A DNA stretch of 64,000 nucleotides from JAJXWB01 sp965246795. GTDB taxonomy: Bacteria; Pseudomonadota; Alphaproteobacteria; Rhizobiales; Beijerinckiaceae. Below are positions 17,189 through 26,409 of this stretch, one piece after another. The number at the start of each line of letters is the position of its first letter. Within the stretch, counting starts at the first letter, position 1. A program made the position numbers and the translations under genes. The notes below the pieces were generated by a model. That model was not told the origin of the DNA, searched no databases, and saw nothing but the letters and a program-made list of their open reading frames with translations. The stretch covers positions 62,001 to 126,000 of the forward strand of contig CBDFFN010000022.1 in the NCBI GenBank assembly GCA_965246795.1. Reading direction: 5' to 3'.

Positions 17189-17664
17189 TGAGCGCACCGG
17201 AGCAACGTCCGCCGTTTCCGCCCTTCACGGCGGACACTGCGGCGCAGAAGGTGCGCGCCGCCGAAAACGCGTGGAACACCCGCGATGCAACGCGCGTGAC
17301 CGGCGCCTACACGGTCGACAGCCGCTGGCGCAATCGCTCGGAATTCTTCTCCGGCCGAGAGGCCATCAGAGCGTTCCTCGAACGCAAATGGGAACGCGAG
17401 CGCGAGTACCGGCTGATCAAGGACCTGTGGGCTTTTCACATCGACCGGATCGGCGTGCGCTTCGTTTATGAATCGCAAGATGCGCAGGGCCAATGGTGGC
17501 GCTCGCATGGCAACGAGATGTGGCGCTTCGACGAACACGGGCTCATGCGCGAGCGTCACGCGTCGATCAACGATGTCGGTATCAGTGCATCCGAACGAAA
17601 GTTTCACTGGCCGCTCGGGCCGCGCCCCGACGATCATCCCGGTCTGACGGAGTTGGGCCTGTGA
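17188..17664 (+). CDS. SnoaL/NTF2-like protein (DUF1348 family)
   Basis: 158 residues of NTF2-like alpha+beta fold: AENAWNTRDATRV, then SRWRNRSEF, GREAIRAFLERKWERE and RSHGNEMWRFDE, as in the DUF1348 'nuclear transport factor 2' family. Function unknown. It is locked into the cyanate operon: its ATG shares a base with the binding-protein stop (TGATG) and its stop overlaps the permease GTG (GTGA). Cytoplasmic, no signal peptide. It could be an enzyme or accessory acting on cyanate, carbamate or a related small molecule, but nothing in the sequence decides this. Confidence 0.8.
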   Translation: MSAPEQRPPFPPFTADTAAQKVRAAENAWNTRDATRVTGAYTVDSRWRNRSEFFSGREAIRAFLERKWEREREYRLIKDLWAFHIDRIGVRFVYESQDAQGQWWRSHGNEMWRFDEHGLMRERHASINDVGISASERKFHWPLGPRPDDHPGLTELGL

Positions 17665-18500
17665 ACGCCAACCCCGCGTTGCGCAGCGCCGCCGTGTCGT
17701 TGCTGATCCTGTTCGTGTTCCTCGCCGTTTGGCAGTGGGCGGTCAGCGGCACGAGCACCGGTCAGGCGATGGACCCGGAATATGCGAAGCTCATGGGCGC
17801 CACCGCGACCACGGGCAAATCGGCGATGCCCGGTCCGCTCGATGTCGGCAAGACAATCTGGAACCACTTGAAGGACCCGTTCTACGTGCGCGGGGCAAAT
17901 GACAAAGGCATCGGCGTTCAACTTGCTTATTCCATCGGTCGTGTCGGGCTCGGTTATTTCCTGGCCGTCCTCGTCGCGATCCCGGTTGGCTTTCTCATCG
18001 GCATGTCGCCACTGATGGGCCGTGCGCTCGATCCATATATCCAGTTGTTGAAGCCCGTTTCTCCGCTCGCGTGGATGCCGCTCGCGCTCTACACGATCAA
18101 GGATTCCGGCATATCCGCGATCTTCGTTATCTTCATCTGCTCCCTGTGGCCGATGATGATCAACACGGCCTTCGGCGTCTCGAGCGTACGCAAGGAATGG
18201 CTGAACGTCGCGCGCACGCTCGAAGTCGGCCCGTTGCGGCGCGCCTTCACCGTCATCCTGCCAGCCGCAGCGCCGACGATCCTCACGGGCATGCGCATTT
18301 CGATCGGGATTGCCTGGCTCGTCATCGTCGCAGCCGAGATGCTCGTTGGCGGGACAGGCATCGGCTACTTCGTCTGGAACGAATGGAATAATCTGTCGAT
18401 CACGAACGTGATCACATCGATCCTTGTCATCGGTCTCGTCGGTATGTTGCTCGATCAGCTGCTCGCGCGTGCGCAGCGCCTTGTGACCTTCCCGGAATGA
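17661..18500 (+). CDS. NitT/TauT-type ABC transporter permease (cyanate operon)
   Basis: 279 residues with six predicted transmembrane segments (first at about 9-28) and the binding-protein-dependent permease signature around EWLNVARTLEVGPLRRAF, the EAA loop that contacts the ATPase. It belongs to the NtrB/CmpB/SsuC group. The GTG start overlaps the upstream stop by 4 bp and the stop overlaps the ATPase start by 4 bp. A ~60-residue periplasmic loop after the first segment is typical of NtrB proteins. Confidence 0.9.
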   Translation: MNANPALRSAAVSLLILFVFLAVWQWAVSGTSTGQAMDPEYAKLMGATATTGKSAMPGPLDVGKTIWNHLKDPFYVRGANDKGIGVQLAYSIGRVGLGYFLAVLVAIPVGFLIGMSPLMGRALDPYIQLLKPVSPLAWMPLALYTIKDSGISAIFVIFICSLWPMMINTAFGVSSVRKEWLNVARTLEVGPLRRAFTVILPAAAPTILTGMRISIGIAWLVIVAAEMLVGGTGIGYFVWNEWNNLSITNVITSILVIGLVGMLLDQLLARAQRLVTFPE

Positions 18501-19417
18501 GCGCCGTGTCCGACAGGCTCATCTCCATCGAAGGCATTTCGAAGCGTTTCCCGTCGCCGAAAGGCGGCGAACCCGCGACGATCTTCGAGGATCTATGGCT
18601 GCGCATCGGCAGTGGCGAATTCGTCTGCGTCATCGGCCATTCCGGCTGTGGCAAGACGACGGTGCTCAATATCCTCGCCGGTCTCGATACGCCGACCGAT
18701 GGCACGATCATCGTCGATGGCCGCGAAGTGTCGGGGCCAAGTCTCGACCGCGCCGTCATTTTTCAGGGGCATGCGCTGCTGCCGTGGAAGACCGTGCTCG
18801 GCAATGTTGCCTATGCCGTGTCGTCGCGCTGGCGCAATGCGCCGCGCGCGGAGGTCGAGGCGCGTGCGCTGAAGGCGATCGCGACTGTCGGCTTGTCGGG
18901 CGCGGAGAACAAGCGGCCGTCGGAGTTGTCCGGCGGCATGAAGCAGCGCGTCGGCATCGCGCGCGCCCTCGCCATCGAGCCAAAGATCATGCTGATGGAC
19001 GAGCCATTTTCGGCGCTCGATGCGCTTACGCGAGGCACGCTGCAAGAAGAAGCGCGGCGCATCTGTCGCGAGACCGGCCAGACCGTCTACATGATCACGC
19101 ATGACGTCGACGAGGCTATCTATCTCGCCGACAAGATCGTGCTGATGACCAACGGCCCGCGCGCAAGAATAGCTGAGATCGTCATCAATCCGCTGCCCGC
19201 CGATCGCAAGCAGGGGATGATCCATCACGATCCCAATTATTACGCGATCCGCAATCACCTCATCGATTTCTTAGTCGAGCGCAGCGTGTCGTTCCGCGAC
19301 GCACCACCGCCCGGATACGATCCGCGCCATCCCGCCATCATCGATCTGCATGCGCCGACCGCGACGGAGGGTGTGCTGGCATCGAATGTTGCGCCGCTGC
19401 GCGCGATCACAGCCTGA
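18497..19417 (+). CDS. NitT/TauT-type ABC transporter ATP-binding protein (cyanate operon)
   Basis: 306 residues. Walker A GHSGCGKTT, Q-loop FQGHALLPW, signature LSGGMKQR, Walker B IMLMDEP and the switch His in MITHDVDEA are all present. It has ~50 extra C-terminal residues after the nucleotide-binding core, as in NtrD/CmpD proteins. It powers the permease encoded just upstream. The next gene, cyanase, follows after 26 bp. Confidence 0.92.
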   Translation: MSAVSDRLISIEGISKRFPSPKGGEPATIFEDLWLRIGSGEFVCVIGHSGCGKTTVLNILAGLDTPTDGTIIVDGREVSGPSLDRAVIFQGHALLPWKTVLGNVAYAVSSRWRNAPRAEVEARALKAIATVGLSGAENKRPSELSGGMKQRVGIARALAIEPKIMLMDEPFSALDALTRGTLQEEARRICRETGQTVYMITHDVDEAIYLADKIVLMTNGPRARIAEIVINPLPADRKQGMIHHDPNYYAIRNHLIDFLVERSVSFRDAPPPGYDPRHPAIIDLHAPTATEGVLASNVAPLRAITA

Positions 19418-19443
19418 CAATCGACGGACCATAGGAGCAGACG

Positions 19444-19926
19444 TTGAAGCGCGAAGAACTCACGGAAAAGATTCTCGACATCAAGCGCGAGAAGGGCTGG
19501 ACCTGGAAATACATCACCGACGAAATCGGTGGCATGGCGCCGGTTCTCGTCGTCTCCGCGCTGCTCGGGCAAATGAAGCTCGTAAAGCCGACGGCAAAGA
19601 AAGCAGCGGCGCTTTTCGGTCTTTCCGAAGCCGAAGAGCGGATGCTGAACGAAGTGCCGATGCGCGGCATGCCGATGCCGCCGACCGATCCGCTGATCTA
19701 TCGTTTCTACGAGATGGTGATGATCAATGGGCCGGCATGGAAGGCGCTGATCGAAGAAGAGTTCGGCGACGGCATCATGTCGGCGATCGACTTCGATTTC
19801 GAAATGGAGCGTATGGCACACGAGAAGGGCGATCGTGTGAAGATCGGCATGTCCGGTAAATTCCTACCCTACAAATATTACGGCGCAGAGCAGGGCCTGC
19901 CGGGCCTCGGCTACAAAGAGGAATGA
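19444..19926 (+). CDS. cynS: Cyanate hydratase (cyanase)
   Basis: 160 residues. Cyanase converts cyanate plus bicarbonate to carbamate, which decays to ammonia and CO2. The C-terminal catalytic domain is unmistakable (YRFYEMVMINGPAWKAL, FGDGIMSAIDF), with the active-site Arg87, Glu90 and Ser113 in place (E. coli Arg96, Glu99, Ser122). The N-terminal helical domain is normal. The start is TTG, with only a weak ribosome-binding site. The tail after GKFLPYK is about 14 residues longer than in E. coli. It closes the cyanate transport operon; no carbonic anhydrase (CynT) gene accompanies it. Confidence 0.95.
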   Translation: MKREELTEKILDIKREKGWTWKYITDEIGGMAPVLVVSALLGQMKLVKPTAKKAAALFGLSEAEERMLNEVPMRGMPMPPTDPLIYRFYEMVMINGPAWKALIEEEFGDGIMSAIDFDFEMERMAHEKGDRVKIGMSGKFLPYKYYGAEQGLPGLGYKEE

Positions 19927-20080
19927 CTTTCACTCAATGCGAGACGGCGCGGGCGCTTGTCCATCCAGCGCCGTGTGTTGACGATTCGCCATCGGAACCT
20001 TCATTGCGATGCGTCATTCTCCAGATGCCCAGGCCGACAGCGTCTCCCGAACGCATCGGCCGCATCACAGGAGAAATCCG

Positions 20081-20533
20081 ATGAAAATTCTCACAGCAAT
20101 CGCTGGCACGGCGCTCTCCGCGACGCTGCTCTCCGCGACGCCGTCTCAGGCGCAGTTCTTCGACCCGCTGTTTGGCGCACCAGCAGCGGCCGCTGCCGTG
20201 GCCGGGGGCGTCGTTGGCGCTGCAGTCGGTACAGCGACTGGCGTGGCGACAGGCGGCTATTACGGCTCGCCGTATAACAACGGCTATAATTCGGGTTATG
20301 GCTACAACTCTGGGTACCCGAATTATTTCGGCGCCGGCTTTGCCACACCAAGCTACGCTCCGGGGTACGACGCGGGTTTCTGGTTCGATCAGCCGGGCTA
20401 CAACACTGCGCCGACCTACGCCCCGAGCTATTCGACGACCTACGTCGACCAGCCGCAGCCGGTCTACACGGGCCGCAGCGCTGCGGCAGCCCGCCGGAAC
20501 TACAAGTCTGGCCGCGACAATCCCTATCAATAA
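20081..20533 (+). CDS. Secreted Gly/Tyr/Pro-rich protein
   Basis: 150 residues: a Sec signal peptide (MKILTAIAGTALSATLLSA, cleavage after SQAQ), a Gly/Ala/Val hydrophobic stretch at ~35-62 that resembles glycine-zipper segments, then a low-complexity Tyr/Gly/Asn/Pro region (repeated NSGY, NNGY). It has a strong AGGAG ribosome-binding site 8 nt before the ATG. It is a single-gene unit closed by an intrinsic terminator. Probably an envelope or surface structural protein; family not recognised. Confidence 0.75.
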   Translation: MKILTAIAGTALSATLLSATPSQAQFFDPLFGAPAAAAAVAGGVVGAAVGTATGVATGGYYGSPYNNGYNSGYGYNSGYPNYFGAGFATPSYAPGYDAGFWFDQPGYNTAPTYAPSYSTTYVDQPQPVYTGRSAAAARRNYKSGRDNPYQ

Positions 20534-20550
20534 GTCGCTGCGTTCGTGAC

Positions 20551-20583
20551 AAAAAGGGCGTCCTCCGGGGCGCCCTTTTTATT
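20551..20583 (+). terminator. Rho-independent terminator after the Gly/Tyr-rich protein gene
   Basis: A perfect 10-bp inverted repeat AAAAAGGGCG / CGCCCTTTTT encloses a 10-nt loop and ends in a T-run. The A-run on the left arm means it can also work on the other strand. It sits 18 bp after the stop codon at 20533. Confidence 0.88.
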
Positions 20584-20641
20584 TTGTGCGACCACTGTCG
20601 CTTGACGTTTCGCTGCGGCGCATCATTTTGATGCGGCTCGC

Positions 20642-21784
20642 ATGAACCCCACACCCTTCCATCGCGCGCTGGCGCCCTTTGCGGTCATCGCTGTCCTTTT
20701 CGCGGCTGGCAGCGGGCGCGCTCAAGCACCGGGCGGTCCTCCGCCCGCGGTGACGGTCGCCAGCCCGATCGTCAAGGAAATCATCGAGACCGACACATTC
20801 ACCGGCCGCTTCAGCGCGGTATCCAATGTCGACGTGCGCGCTCGCGTTTCCGGTTATCTCGACAAGGTCAATTTCAACGACGGCGATTTCGTCAAAGAGG
20901 GCGATGTCCTCTTCGTCATCGATCAGCGCCCCTACAAGGCGGCGCTCGATCAGGCCCGCGCGACACGTGATTCCGCGAAAGCGCGTGTAGACTTCTCGCG
21001 CACCGATCTCGAGCGCGCGGAAATCCTGACCAAGCAGGGCAATATCGCGGAGCAAGCGACCGACCAGCGTCGTCAGAATTCTCAGACCGCGCAGGCTGAT
21101 TTTGCCAGTGCTCAGGCTAATGTCGCGGCCGTGTCGCTCAACCTCGCCTTTACCGAGGTCAAGGCGCCGATCTCGGGCAAAATCAGCCAACGTCTCGTGA
21201 CCGTCGGTAACATCGTGCAGGCCGATCAGACGCGCCTCACGACGATCGTGTCGCTCGACCCCGTCTATTTCGGCTTTACCGTCGACGAACGCTCTTTCCT
21301 GAACTACCAGCGCACGCTCGGCATCGGCATGGGCGCGCTGGACGCAACCTCTAAGCCGTCGATCATGATCGCCTTGACCGGCGAAGACAGGCCGACCCAT
21401 CCCGGCAAGCTCGATTTCGTCGACAATGCTCTTGATGCGGCGACGGGCTCGATCCTGCTTCGCGCGACGGTCGACAACAAGGACAATTACATCAAGCCTG
21501 GCCTGTTCGGCACGATCCGCATGCCGGCCTCGAAGCCGCATCGCGGCGTGCTGATCCCCGACGAGGCCACGGTCGCCAATCAGGACAAGCTGATCGTCTA
21601 TGTCGTCGCCGACGATGGCACCGTCAGCCCACGCAACATCAAGATCGGCTCGAAAGTCGACGGATATCGCGTCGTCGAAAGTGGGCTCAACGGAGCCGAG
21701 ACGATCGTCATCGCGGGCCTCACGCGCGTGAAGCCCGGTATCAAGGTGCAGCCGACGCGCAAGGACTTGCCGCCCGCGCGCTGA
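20642..21784 (+). CDS. RND efflux periplasmic adaptor (AcrA/MexE-type membrane fusion protein)
   Basis: 380 residues. An N-terminal hydrophobic segment (about 10-27) serves as signal; there is no lipobox cysteine. The order is lipoyl half-motif (DVRARVSGYLDKV ... EGDVLFVIDQRPY), an alpha-hairpin (100-160), the second lipoyl half (VKAPISGKISQRLV), then beta-barrel and membrane-proximal domains. It links the inner-membrane RND pump to an outer-membrane channel. The pump gene follows after 29 bp. No TolC-type channel gene or regulator is adjacent, so the pump probably shares a channel encoded elsewhere. Confidence 0.93.
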   Translation: MNPTPFHRALAPFAVIAVLFAAGSGRAQAPGGPPPAVTVASPIVKEIIETDTFTGRFSAVSNVDVRARVSGYLDKVNFNDGDFVKEGDVLFVIDQRPYKAALDQARATRDSAKARVDFSRTDLERAEILTKQGNIAEQATDQRRQNSQTAQADFASAQANVAAVSLNLAFTEVKAPISGKISQRLVTVGNIVQADQTRLTTIVSLDPVYFGFTVDERSFLNYQRTLGIGMGALDATSKPSIMIALTGEDRPTHPGKLDFVDNALDAATGSILLRATVDNKDNYIKPGLFGTIRMPASKPHRGVLIPDEATVANQDKLIVYVVADDGTVSPRNIKIGSKVDGYRVVESGLNGAETIVIAGLTRVKPGIKVQPTRKDLPPAR

Positions 21785-21813
21785 GCGCGGAGCCGGCACG
21801 GGATCGGGCCTCG

Positions 21814-24800
21814 ATGCGTTTCGCACATTTCTTCGTCGACCGGCCGATCTTCGCGTCCGTCACGTCGATCGTCCTGCTAATCGTCGGCTACGTCGCCTAT
21901 CTCGGCCTGCCAGTCGCGCAATATCCCGACATCGTACCGCCGACCGTCGTCGTGCGCGCCTCGTACCCCGGTGCGAATGCCGAGACGGTCGCTGCGACGA
22001 TCGCCACGCCGATCGAGCAGGAGATCAACGGCGTCGACAACATGCTCTACATGTCGTCGCTATCGACGAATGACGGCAACATGCAGCTGACGGTGACCTT
22101 CAAGCTGGGCACCGATCTCGATGTTGCCAACGTGCTTGTGCAGAACCGCTTGTCGGTCGCACAACCGCGTCTTCCGATCGAGGTGCGCAATCTCGGCGTC
22201 ACGGTTCGCAAGGCGTCGCCCGACCTGATGACGGTCGTGCACATCCTGTCGCCGAAGAAGACCTACGATCAGAACTATCTCTCGAACTACATCTATCTGA
22301 ACATCCGCGACCCGATGCTGCGCCTCGACGGCGTCGGCGACATCACGGTGTTCGGCGGCAGCGAATATTCGCTGCGCATCTGGCTCGATCCCGACAAGAT
22401 GGCCGCCTACAGTTTGTCGGCGAGCGATATCACGAATGCGCTGCAGGAGCAGAACGTGCAGGTCGCGTCCGGCGCGCTTGGCGCTGCCCCCGCGCCTGCG
22501 AGCAACGCATTCCAGCTCGTCGTGCAGACCAAGGGCCGCCTTAAAGATATCGAGGAATTCAAGAAGGTCATCGTGAAGTCGTCGGACGGGCGGCTCGTGC
22601 GCATCGAGAACGTCGCGCGCGTCGAGCTCGGCCAGAAGGATTACGTCACGCAATCCTTCCTCAACGGCGAGCCCGCGATTGGTGTTGGCGTGTTTCAGCG
22701 GCCGGGCACCAACGCGCTCGATGCTGCGAAAGCCGTCAAGAACCTGATGGAAACCCTAAAGAAGGATTTCCCGCAGGACATCGAATATCGCATCGCCTAC
22801 AACCCGACCGACTTCATCGCGGAATCCGTCGACGAGGTCTACAAGACGCTCTTCGAGGCGGTGATCCTCGTCGTCATCGTCGTGCTGATCTTTCTGCAAT
22901 CGTGGCGCACTGCGCTCATTCCCGTCATCGCCATTCCGGTATCGCTGATCGGCACTTTTGCGGTGATGAAGCTGCTTGGCTTCTCGCTCAACAACCTCAC
23001 CCTATTCGGGCTCGTGCTCGCCATCGGCATCGTGGTCGACGACGCGATCGTCGTCGTCGAAAACGTCGAGCGCAATATCGAAGAGGGCATGTCGCCCGGC
23101 GATGCCGCGCACAAGACGATGGACGAGGTCGGCGGCGCCGTTGTCGCCATCGCGCTCGTGCTCTCGGCGGTCTTCATCCCGACGGCCTTCATTCCCGGAA
23201 TATCCGGCCAGTTCTACCGGCAGTTCGCGCTGACGATCGCGGCCTCGACCATCATCTCGATGTTCAACTCGCTGACGCTGTCGCCGGCGCTCTGCAAGCT
23301 GCTTTTGGTGCCAAAACACAAGCGCACGCCGCCGCGCTTCTTCCTTGCACGCGGCATGCGATGGGCGGCCGATACATTCAACCGCGGCTTCGATGCGATG
23401 TCGCATGGCTATTCGCGCGCCGTGCATTCATTGACCGCGCGGAAGGTCGGCCTTGTTGCGATGCTCGTTCTGTATGCCGGCATCATCGCCGGCGCATTGC
23501 TGCTCGCGCGTGCGACACCCACAGGCTTCATTCCGCTTCAAGATCAAGGCTACCTGATCACCGTGATTCAGTTGCCGTCGGGCGCAGCGCTCGAGCGCAC
23601 GACCGCGGTCGCGCTGGATGTCGCAAAGCGTGCCCTGAAAGTCGATGGCGCGGCAGACGCCGTGATCATCTCGGGCTTCGACGGCGCGACCTTCACGAAC
23701 ACGTCGAACGGCGCCGCGGTCTTCGTGACCCTGAAGAACCAGGCCGAACGCGCGAAGGTCGGTCGCAGCGCGAGTGTCATCCTCGGCGACATCCTAAAGG
23801 CGACGAGTGACATTCAGGAGGCGCGCGTCATCGCCGTTGCACCACCGCCGGTCCGCGGTCTCGGCAGTGGCGGCGGCTTCAAGATGCAGGTCCAGAGCAA
23901 GCAGAGCTCCGAAATCGGGCCGCTGCTTGAGATCACGAACGATCTCATCGGTCAGGCGAACGCTGATCCGAAGCTGACGCGCGTCTTCACGACATTCGGC
24001 AATGATACGCCGCAGATTTATCTCGATATCGACCGTGTGAAAGCGCGCATGCTGGATGTGCCGCTGTCGAGCGTCTTCGGCACGCTGCAATCGAGCCTTG
24101 GTGGCAGCTACATCAACGACTTCAACGCATTCGGCCGCATCTACCAGGTGCGTATGCAGTCCGATGCGCCCTTCCGTCTCGAGCGGGAAGATATCGAACG
24201 GCTGAAGGTCCGCGCGTCTAATGGCGCTCTCGTGTCGATGGGCTCGCTGGCGGAGGTGCGGCGCGTTACCGGTCCGCAGATCGTGCAGCGTTACAATCTC
24301 TTCTATTCCGTACCGTTGCAGGGCGACACGAAGCCCGGTGTTTCGTCCGGCGACGCGCTGCAGGCGATGGAAACGATTGCGCGCCGCGCATTGCCCGACA
24401 GCGCCGCTTTTGAGTGGACGGAGATCGCCTATCAGCAGCGCGCCGTCGGCAATACGGCGATCTATATTTTCGCGCTCGGCGTGCTGCTCGTGTTTCTCGT
24501 TCTAGCAGCGCAATACGAGTCGTGGTCGCTGCCGCTTGCCATTGTCCTTGTTGTGCCGACCGGCGTGCTGGCGGCTTTCGCCGCCGTCTACATGCGTGGG
24601 CAGGACAACAACATCCTCACGCAGATAGGTCTGATCGTGCTGATCGGCCTGGCTGCGAAAAACGCGATCCTAATCGTCGAATTCGCACATCAAATCGAGG
24701 AACGAGACAACAAGACGCCGGTCGAGGCGGCAGTCGAGGCCGCGCATCTGCGCCTGCGCCCGATCCTCATGACGGCCTTCGCCTTCATTCTCGGTACGCT

Positions 24801-25035
24801 GCCGCTCGCGATCGCGACCGGCTCTGGCGCCGAGATGCGTCAGGCTCTCGGCACCGCAGTCGTGTTCGGCATGCTTGGCGCGACAGTGTTCGGCCTGTTC
24901 CTCACGCCGGTCTTCTACGTCGTGATTCGCTCGCTCGGGCTGCGCTTCTCACGCAAGAAGCCGCAGGAGCATCCGCCCGAATTGCCGCCGCCGCCGCCGG
25001 AGCTTCCGACTCCACAGGCACCAGCGACGGCGTAA
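21814..25035 (+). CDS. RND multidrug efflux pump, inner-membrane subunit (HAE1 family)
   Basis: 1073 residues, full HAE1 length. N-terminal FVDRPIFASV, the porter-domain repeats, the proton-relay Asp pair in GIVVDDAIVVVENVER (TM4) and the conserved Lys in GLAAKNAILIVEF (TM10) are all visible, giving twelve transmembrane segments. It should export hydrophobic drugs, solvents or metabolites by proton antiport. It forms an operon with the adaptor gene upstream. The Pro/Glu-rich tail (residues ~1045-1073) is low complexity. Substrate not predictable. Confidence 0.95.
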   Translation: MRFAHFFVDRPIFASVTSIVLLIVGYVAYLGLPVAQYPDIVPPTVVVRASYPGANAETVAATIATPIEQEINGVDNMLYMSSLSTNDGNMQLTVTFKLGTDLDVANVLVQNRLSVAQPRLPIEVRNLGVTVRKASPDLMTVVHILSPKKTYDQNYLSNYIYLNIRDPMLRLDGVGDITVFGGSEYSLRIWLDPDKMAAYSLSASDITNALQEQNVQVASGALGAAPAPASNAFQLVVQTKGRLKDIEEFKKVIVKSSDGRLVRIENVARVELGQKDYVTQSFLNGEPAIGVGVFQRPGTNALDAAKAVKNLMETLKKDFPQDIEYRIAYNPTDFIAESVDEVYKTLFEAVILVVIVVLIFLQSWRTALIPVIAIPVSLIGTFAVMKLLGFSLNNLTLFGLVLAIGIVVDDAIVVVENVERNIEEGMSPGDAAHKTMDEVGGAVVAIALVLSAVFIPTAFIPGISGQFYRQFALTIAASTIISMFNSLTLSPALCKLLLVPKHKRTPPRFFLARGMRWAADTFNRGFDAMSHGYSRAVHSLTARKVGLVAMLVLYAGIIAGALLLARATPTGFIPLQDQGYLITVIQLPSGAALERTTAVALDVAKRALKVDGAADAVIISGFDGATFTNTSNGAAVFVTLKNQAERAKVGRSASVILGDILKATSDIQEARVIAVAPPPVRGLGSGGGFKMQVQSKQSSEIGPLLEITNDLIGQANADPKLTRVFTTFGNDTPQIYLDIDRVKARMLDVPLSSVFGTLQSSLGGSYINDFNAFGRIYQVRMQSDAPFRLEREDIERLKVRASNGALVSMGSLAEVRRVTGPQIVQRYNLFYSVPLQGDTKPGVSSGDALQAMETIARRALPDSAAFEWTEIAYQQRAVGNTAIYIFALGVLLVFLVLAAQYESWSLPLAIVLVVPTGVLAAFAAVYMRGQDNNILTQIGLIVLIGLAAKNAILIVEFAHQIEERDNKTPVEAAVEAAHLRLRPILMTAFAFILGTLPLAIATGSGAEMRQALGTAVVFGMLGATVFGLFLTPVFYVVIRSLGLRFSRKKPQEHPPELPPPPPELPTPQAPATA

Positions 25036-25168
25036 GCTGCGGGTTCGCCAAGGGACGCGCCCGCAGCGCCTGAAAATCACAAATGCGTCATCGACGTTTT
25101 GCTGTGACAAGCGCACTGTGCCTGCCGTCCACCGCCGGTTACGCCGGCCGGGAAGGCAGGGGGACGCC

Positions 25169-25504
25169 GTGGACGGTAAGTTTGTACTTGGAATAGTTGT
25201 GGCCGTAGGGGCTGCCGCGAGCGCTTTGGCAGCATCGCGTGCTGCGCCGGATTTCACCGTGCGGCAGGTGAACCGGCTGTTCGTACCGGGCAAGCTGACC
25301 GTGCCGGTCGGCAGTGGCGTTCGCTTCTCCAACGAGGAAAAGGTCGTCCATCACGCCTTCGTGGACTCGCCGACCTTCAAGGTCGACTCCGGCGATATCG
25401 CACCGGGCGAGGCGCCTGTGCTGCTATTCGACAAGGAAGGTCGTTTTCTCGTGCGATGCGCGATCCATCCGCAAATGAAGCTCGACATCGAAGTCACGAA
25501 ATAA
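25169..25504 (+). CDS. Periplasmic cupredoxin-like copper protein
   Basis: 111 residues. A signal or anchor segment (GKFVLGIVVAVGAAASALA) is followed by a ~85-residue beta-sandwich with type-1 copper ligands: His in VVHHAFVD, then Cys, His and Met in RCAIHPQM. It is probably a small electron carrier in the periplasm. The GTG at 25169 with GGGGGAC upstream places the hydrophobic segment at the N-terminus; an earlier ATG at 25118 would add 17 Arg-rich residues and was rejected. It is monocistronic; the electron partner is not obvious, though a di-haem peroxidase is encoded 0.9 kb away on the other strand. Confidence 0.82.
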   Translation: MDGKFVLGIVVAVGAAASALAASRAAPDFTVRQVNRLFVPGKLTVPVGSGVRFSNEEKVVHHAFVDSPTFKVDSGDIAPGEAPVLLFDKEGRFLVRCAIHPQMKLDIEVTK

Positions 25505-25582
25505 TTCGAAAGCAAGAAGCGGGGTTCGGGGCCTGAGGCGCTGTGCGATTTACCCGGTGCACACAACACCGCAGGTTGGATC

Positions 25583-26332
25583 ATGAAAGCTCCTCACGTC
25601 GCCATCGAACCATCAATTCTCTACCTCGGCACGCCTGTCGTCTTGATCAGCACGCAGAACGAAGACGGCACTGCCAATATCGCGCCGATGTCATCGGCAT
25701 GGTGGCTCGGATGGAGGTGCATGCTCGGTCTTCAGACTGCATCGCAGACGCCGCAGAATTTGATCCGCACAGGTCAATGCGTACTTAATCTGACATCTCC
25801 GGCGCAAGCTAACGCGGTCAATAAACTGGCGCGCTTGACGGGCACCAAAACGATACCGGAGCTGAAGCAGAAGCTGGGATACTCCTACGAGCCTCGGAAG
25901 TTTGAAGCGGCTGGTCTCACTCCGATCGCATCGGAAACTGTGGATGCGCCGCGCGCATTAGAGTGTCCCATTCAACTGGAAGCCGTGGTCGCGGCCCAGC
26001 ACGGAATTATGGACGACGATCCTCAGGTGGCAGGTCTCATCTCTGCGTTCGAGGTGCGCATCACGCGTGTCCACGTGCATCCGAGCCTCCTCATGGAGGG
26101 TCATGAGAACCGCATCGACCCCGCAAAATGGCAGCCACTGATCATGAACTTTCAGAGGCTTTACGGGGTGTCCGGCACCGAGATCGTGCCATCTCGTCTC
26201 GCCGAGATTGAAGAGGAGAAGTACCGCATGCCGGACGTGGACAGGGCTCGCCACGCAATATTCGAAACAATCAACTCGCGGAGTGCCAGCGAAGACCGGT
26301 TCGATCCAAGCAAGGATCTCAGTCTCGGCTAG
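25583..26332 (+). CDS. Flavin reductase-like (FMN-binding split-barrel) protein
   Basis: 249 residues of the flavin-reductase-like family: LYLGTPVVLISTQNEDGTANIAPMSS at the N-terminus (FMN-binding strands), LQTASQTPQNLIRTGQCVLNL in the middle, then a C-terminal extension beyond the usual ~200 residues. Members reduce FMN/FAD for partner monooxygenases or bind FMN without a known partner. The ATG at 25583 is the natural start. It stands alone with 77-bp flanks, so its partner cannot be named. Confidence 0.8.
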   Translation: MKAPHVAIEPSILYLGTPVVLISTQNEDGTANIAPMSSAWWLGWRCMLGLQTASQTPQNLIRTGQCVLNLTSPAQANAVNKLARLTGTKTIPELKQKLGYSYEPRKFEAAGLTPIASETVDAPRALECPIQLEAVVAAQHGIMDDDPQVAGLISAFEVRITRVHVHPSLLMEGHENRIDPAKWQPLIMNFQRLYGVSGTEIVPSRLAEIEEEKYRMPDVDRARHAIFETINSRSASEDRFDPSKDLSLG

Positions 26333-26409
26333 GCTTGGCGCAGGCTCGGTGACACGCACCGATCGAGCACGTGGCTAGAATTCCAAACGACTGCGACGCT
26401 TAGATCGAC

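Noticed and set aside
16328..17197. Long minus-strand frame opposite the cyanate-binding protein gene
   Set aside because: Arg-rich composition and no recognisable motif; the plus strand carries the real CmpA-type gene.
20270..20330. Repeated short units suggestive of a tandem repeat
   Set aside because: They are codons for Asn-Ser-Gly-Tyr repeats inside a secreted low-complexity protein, not an independent repeat element.
20579..21826. 415-residue open frame on the minus strand opposite the RND adaptor gene
   Set aside because: It is an antisense shadow in high-GC DNA: Arg/Asp/His-rich with no domain, while the plus strand encodes a complete adaptor.
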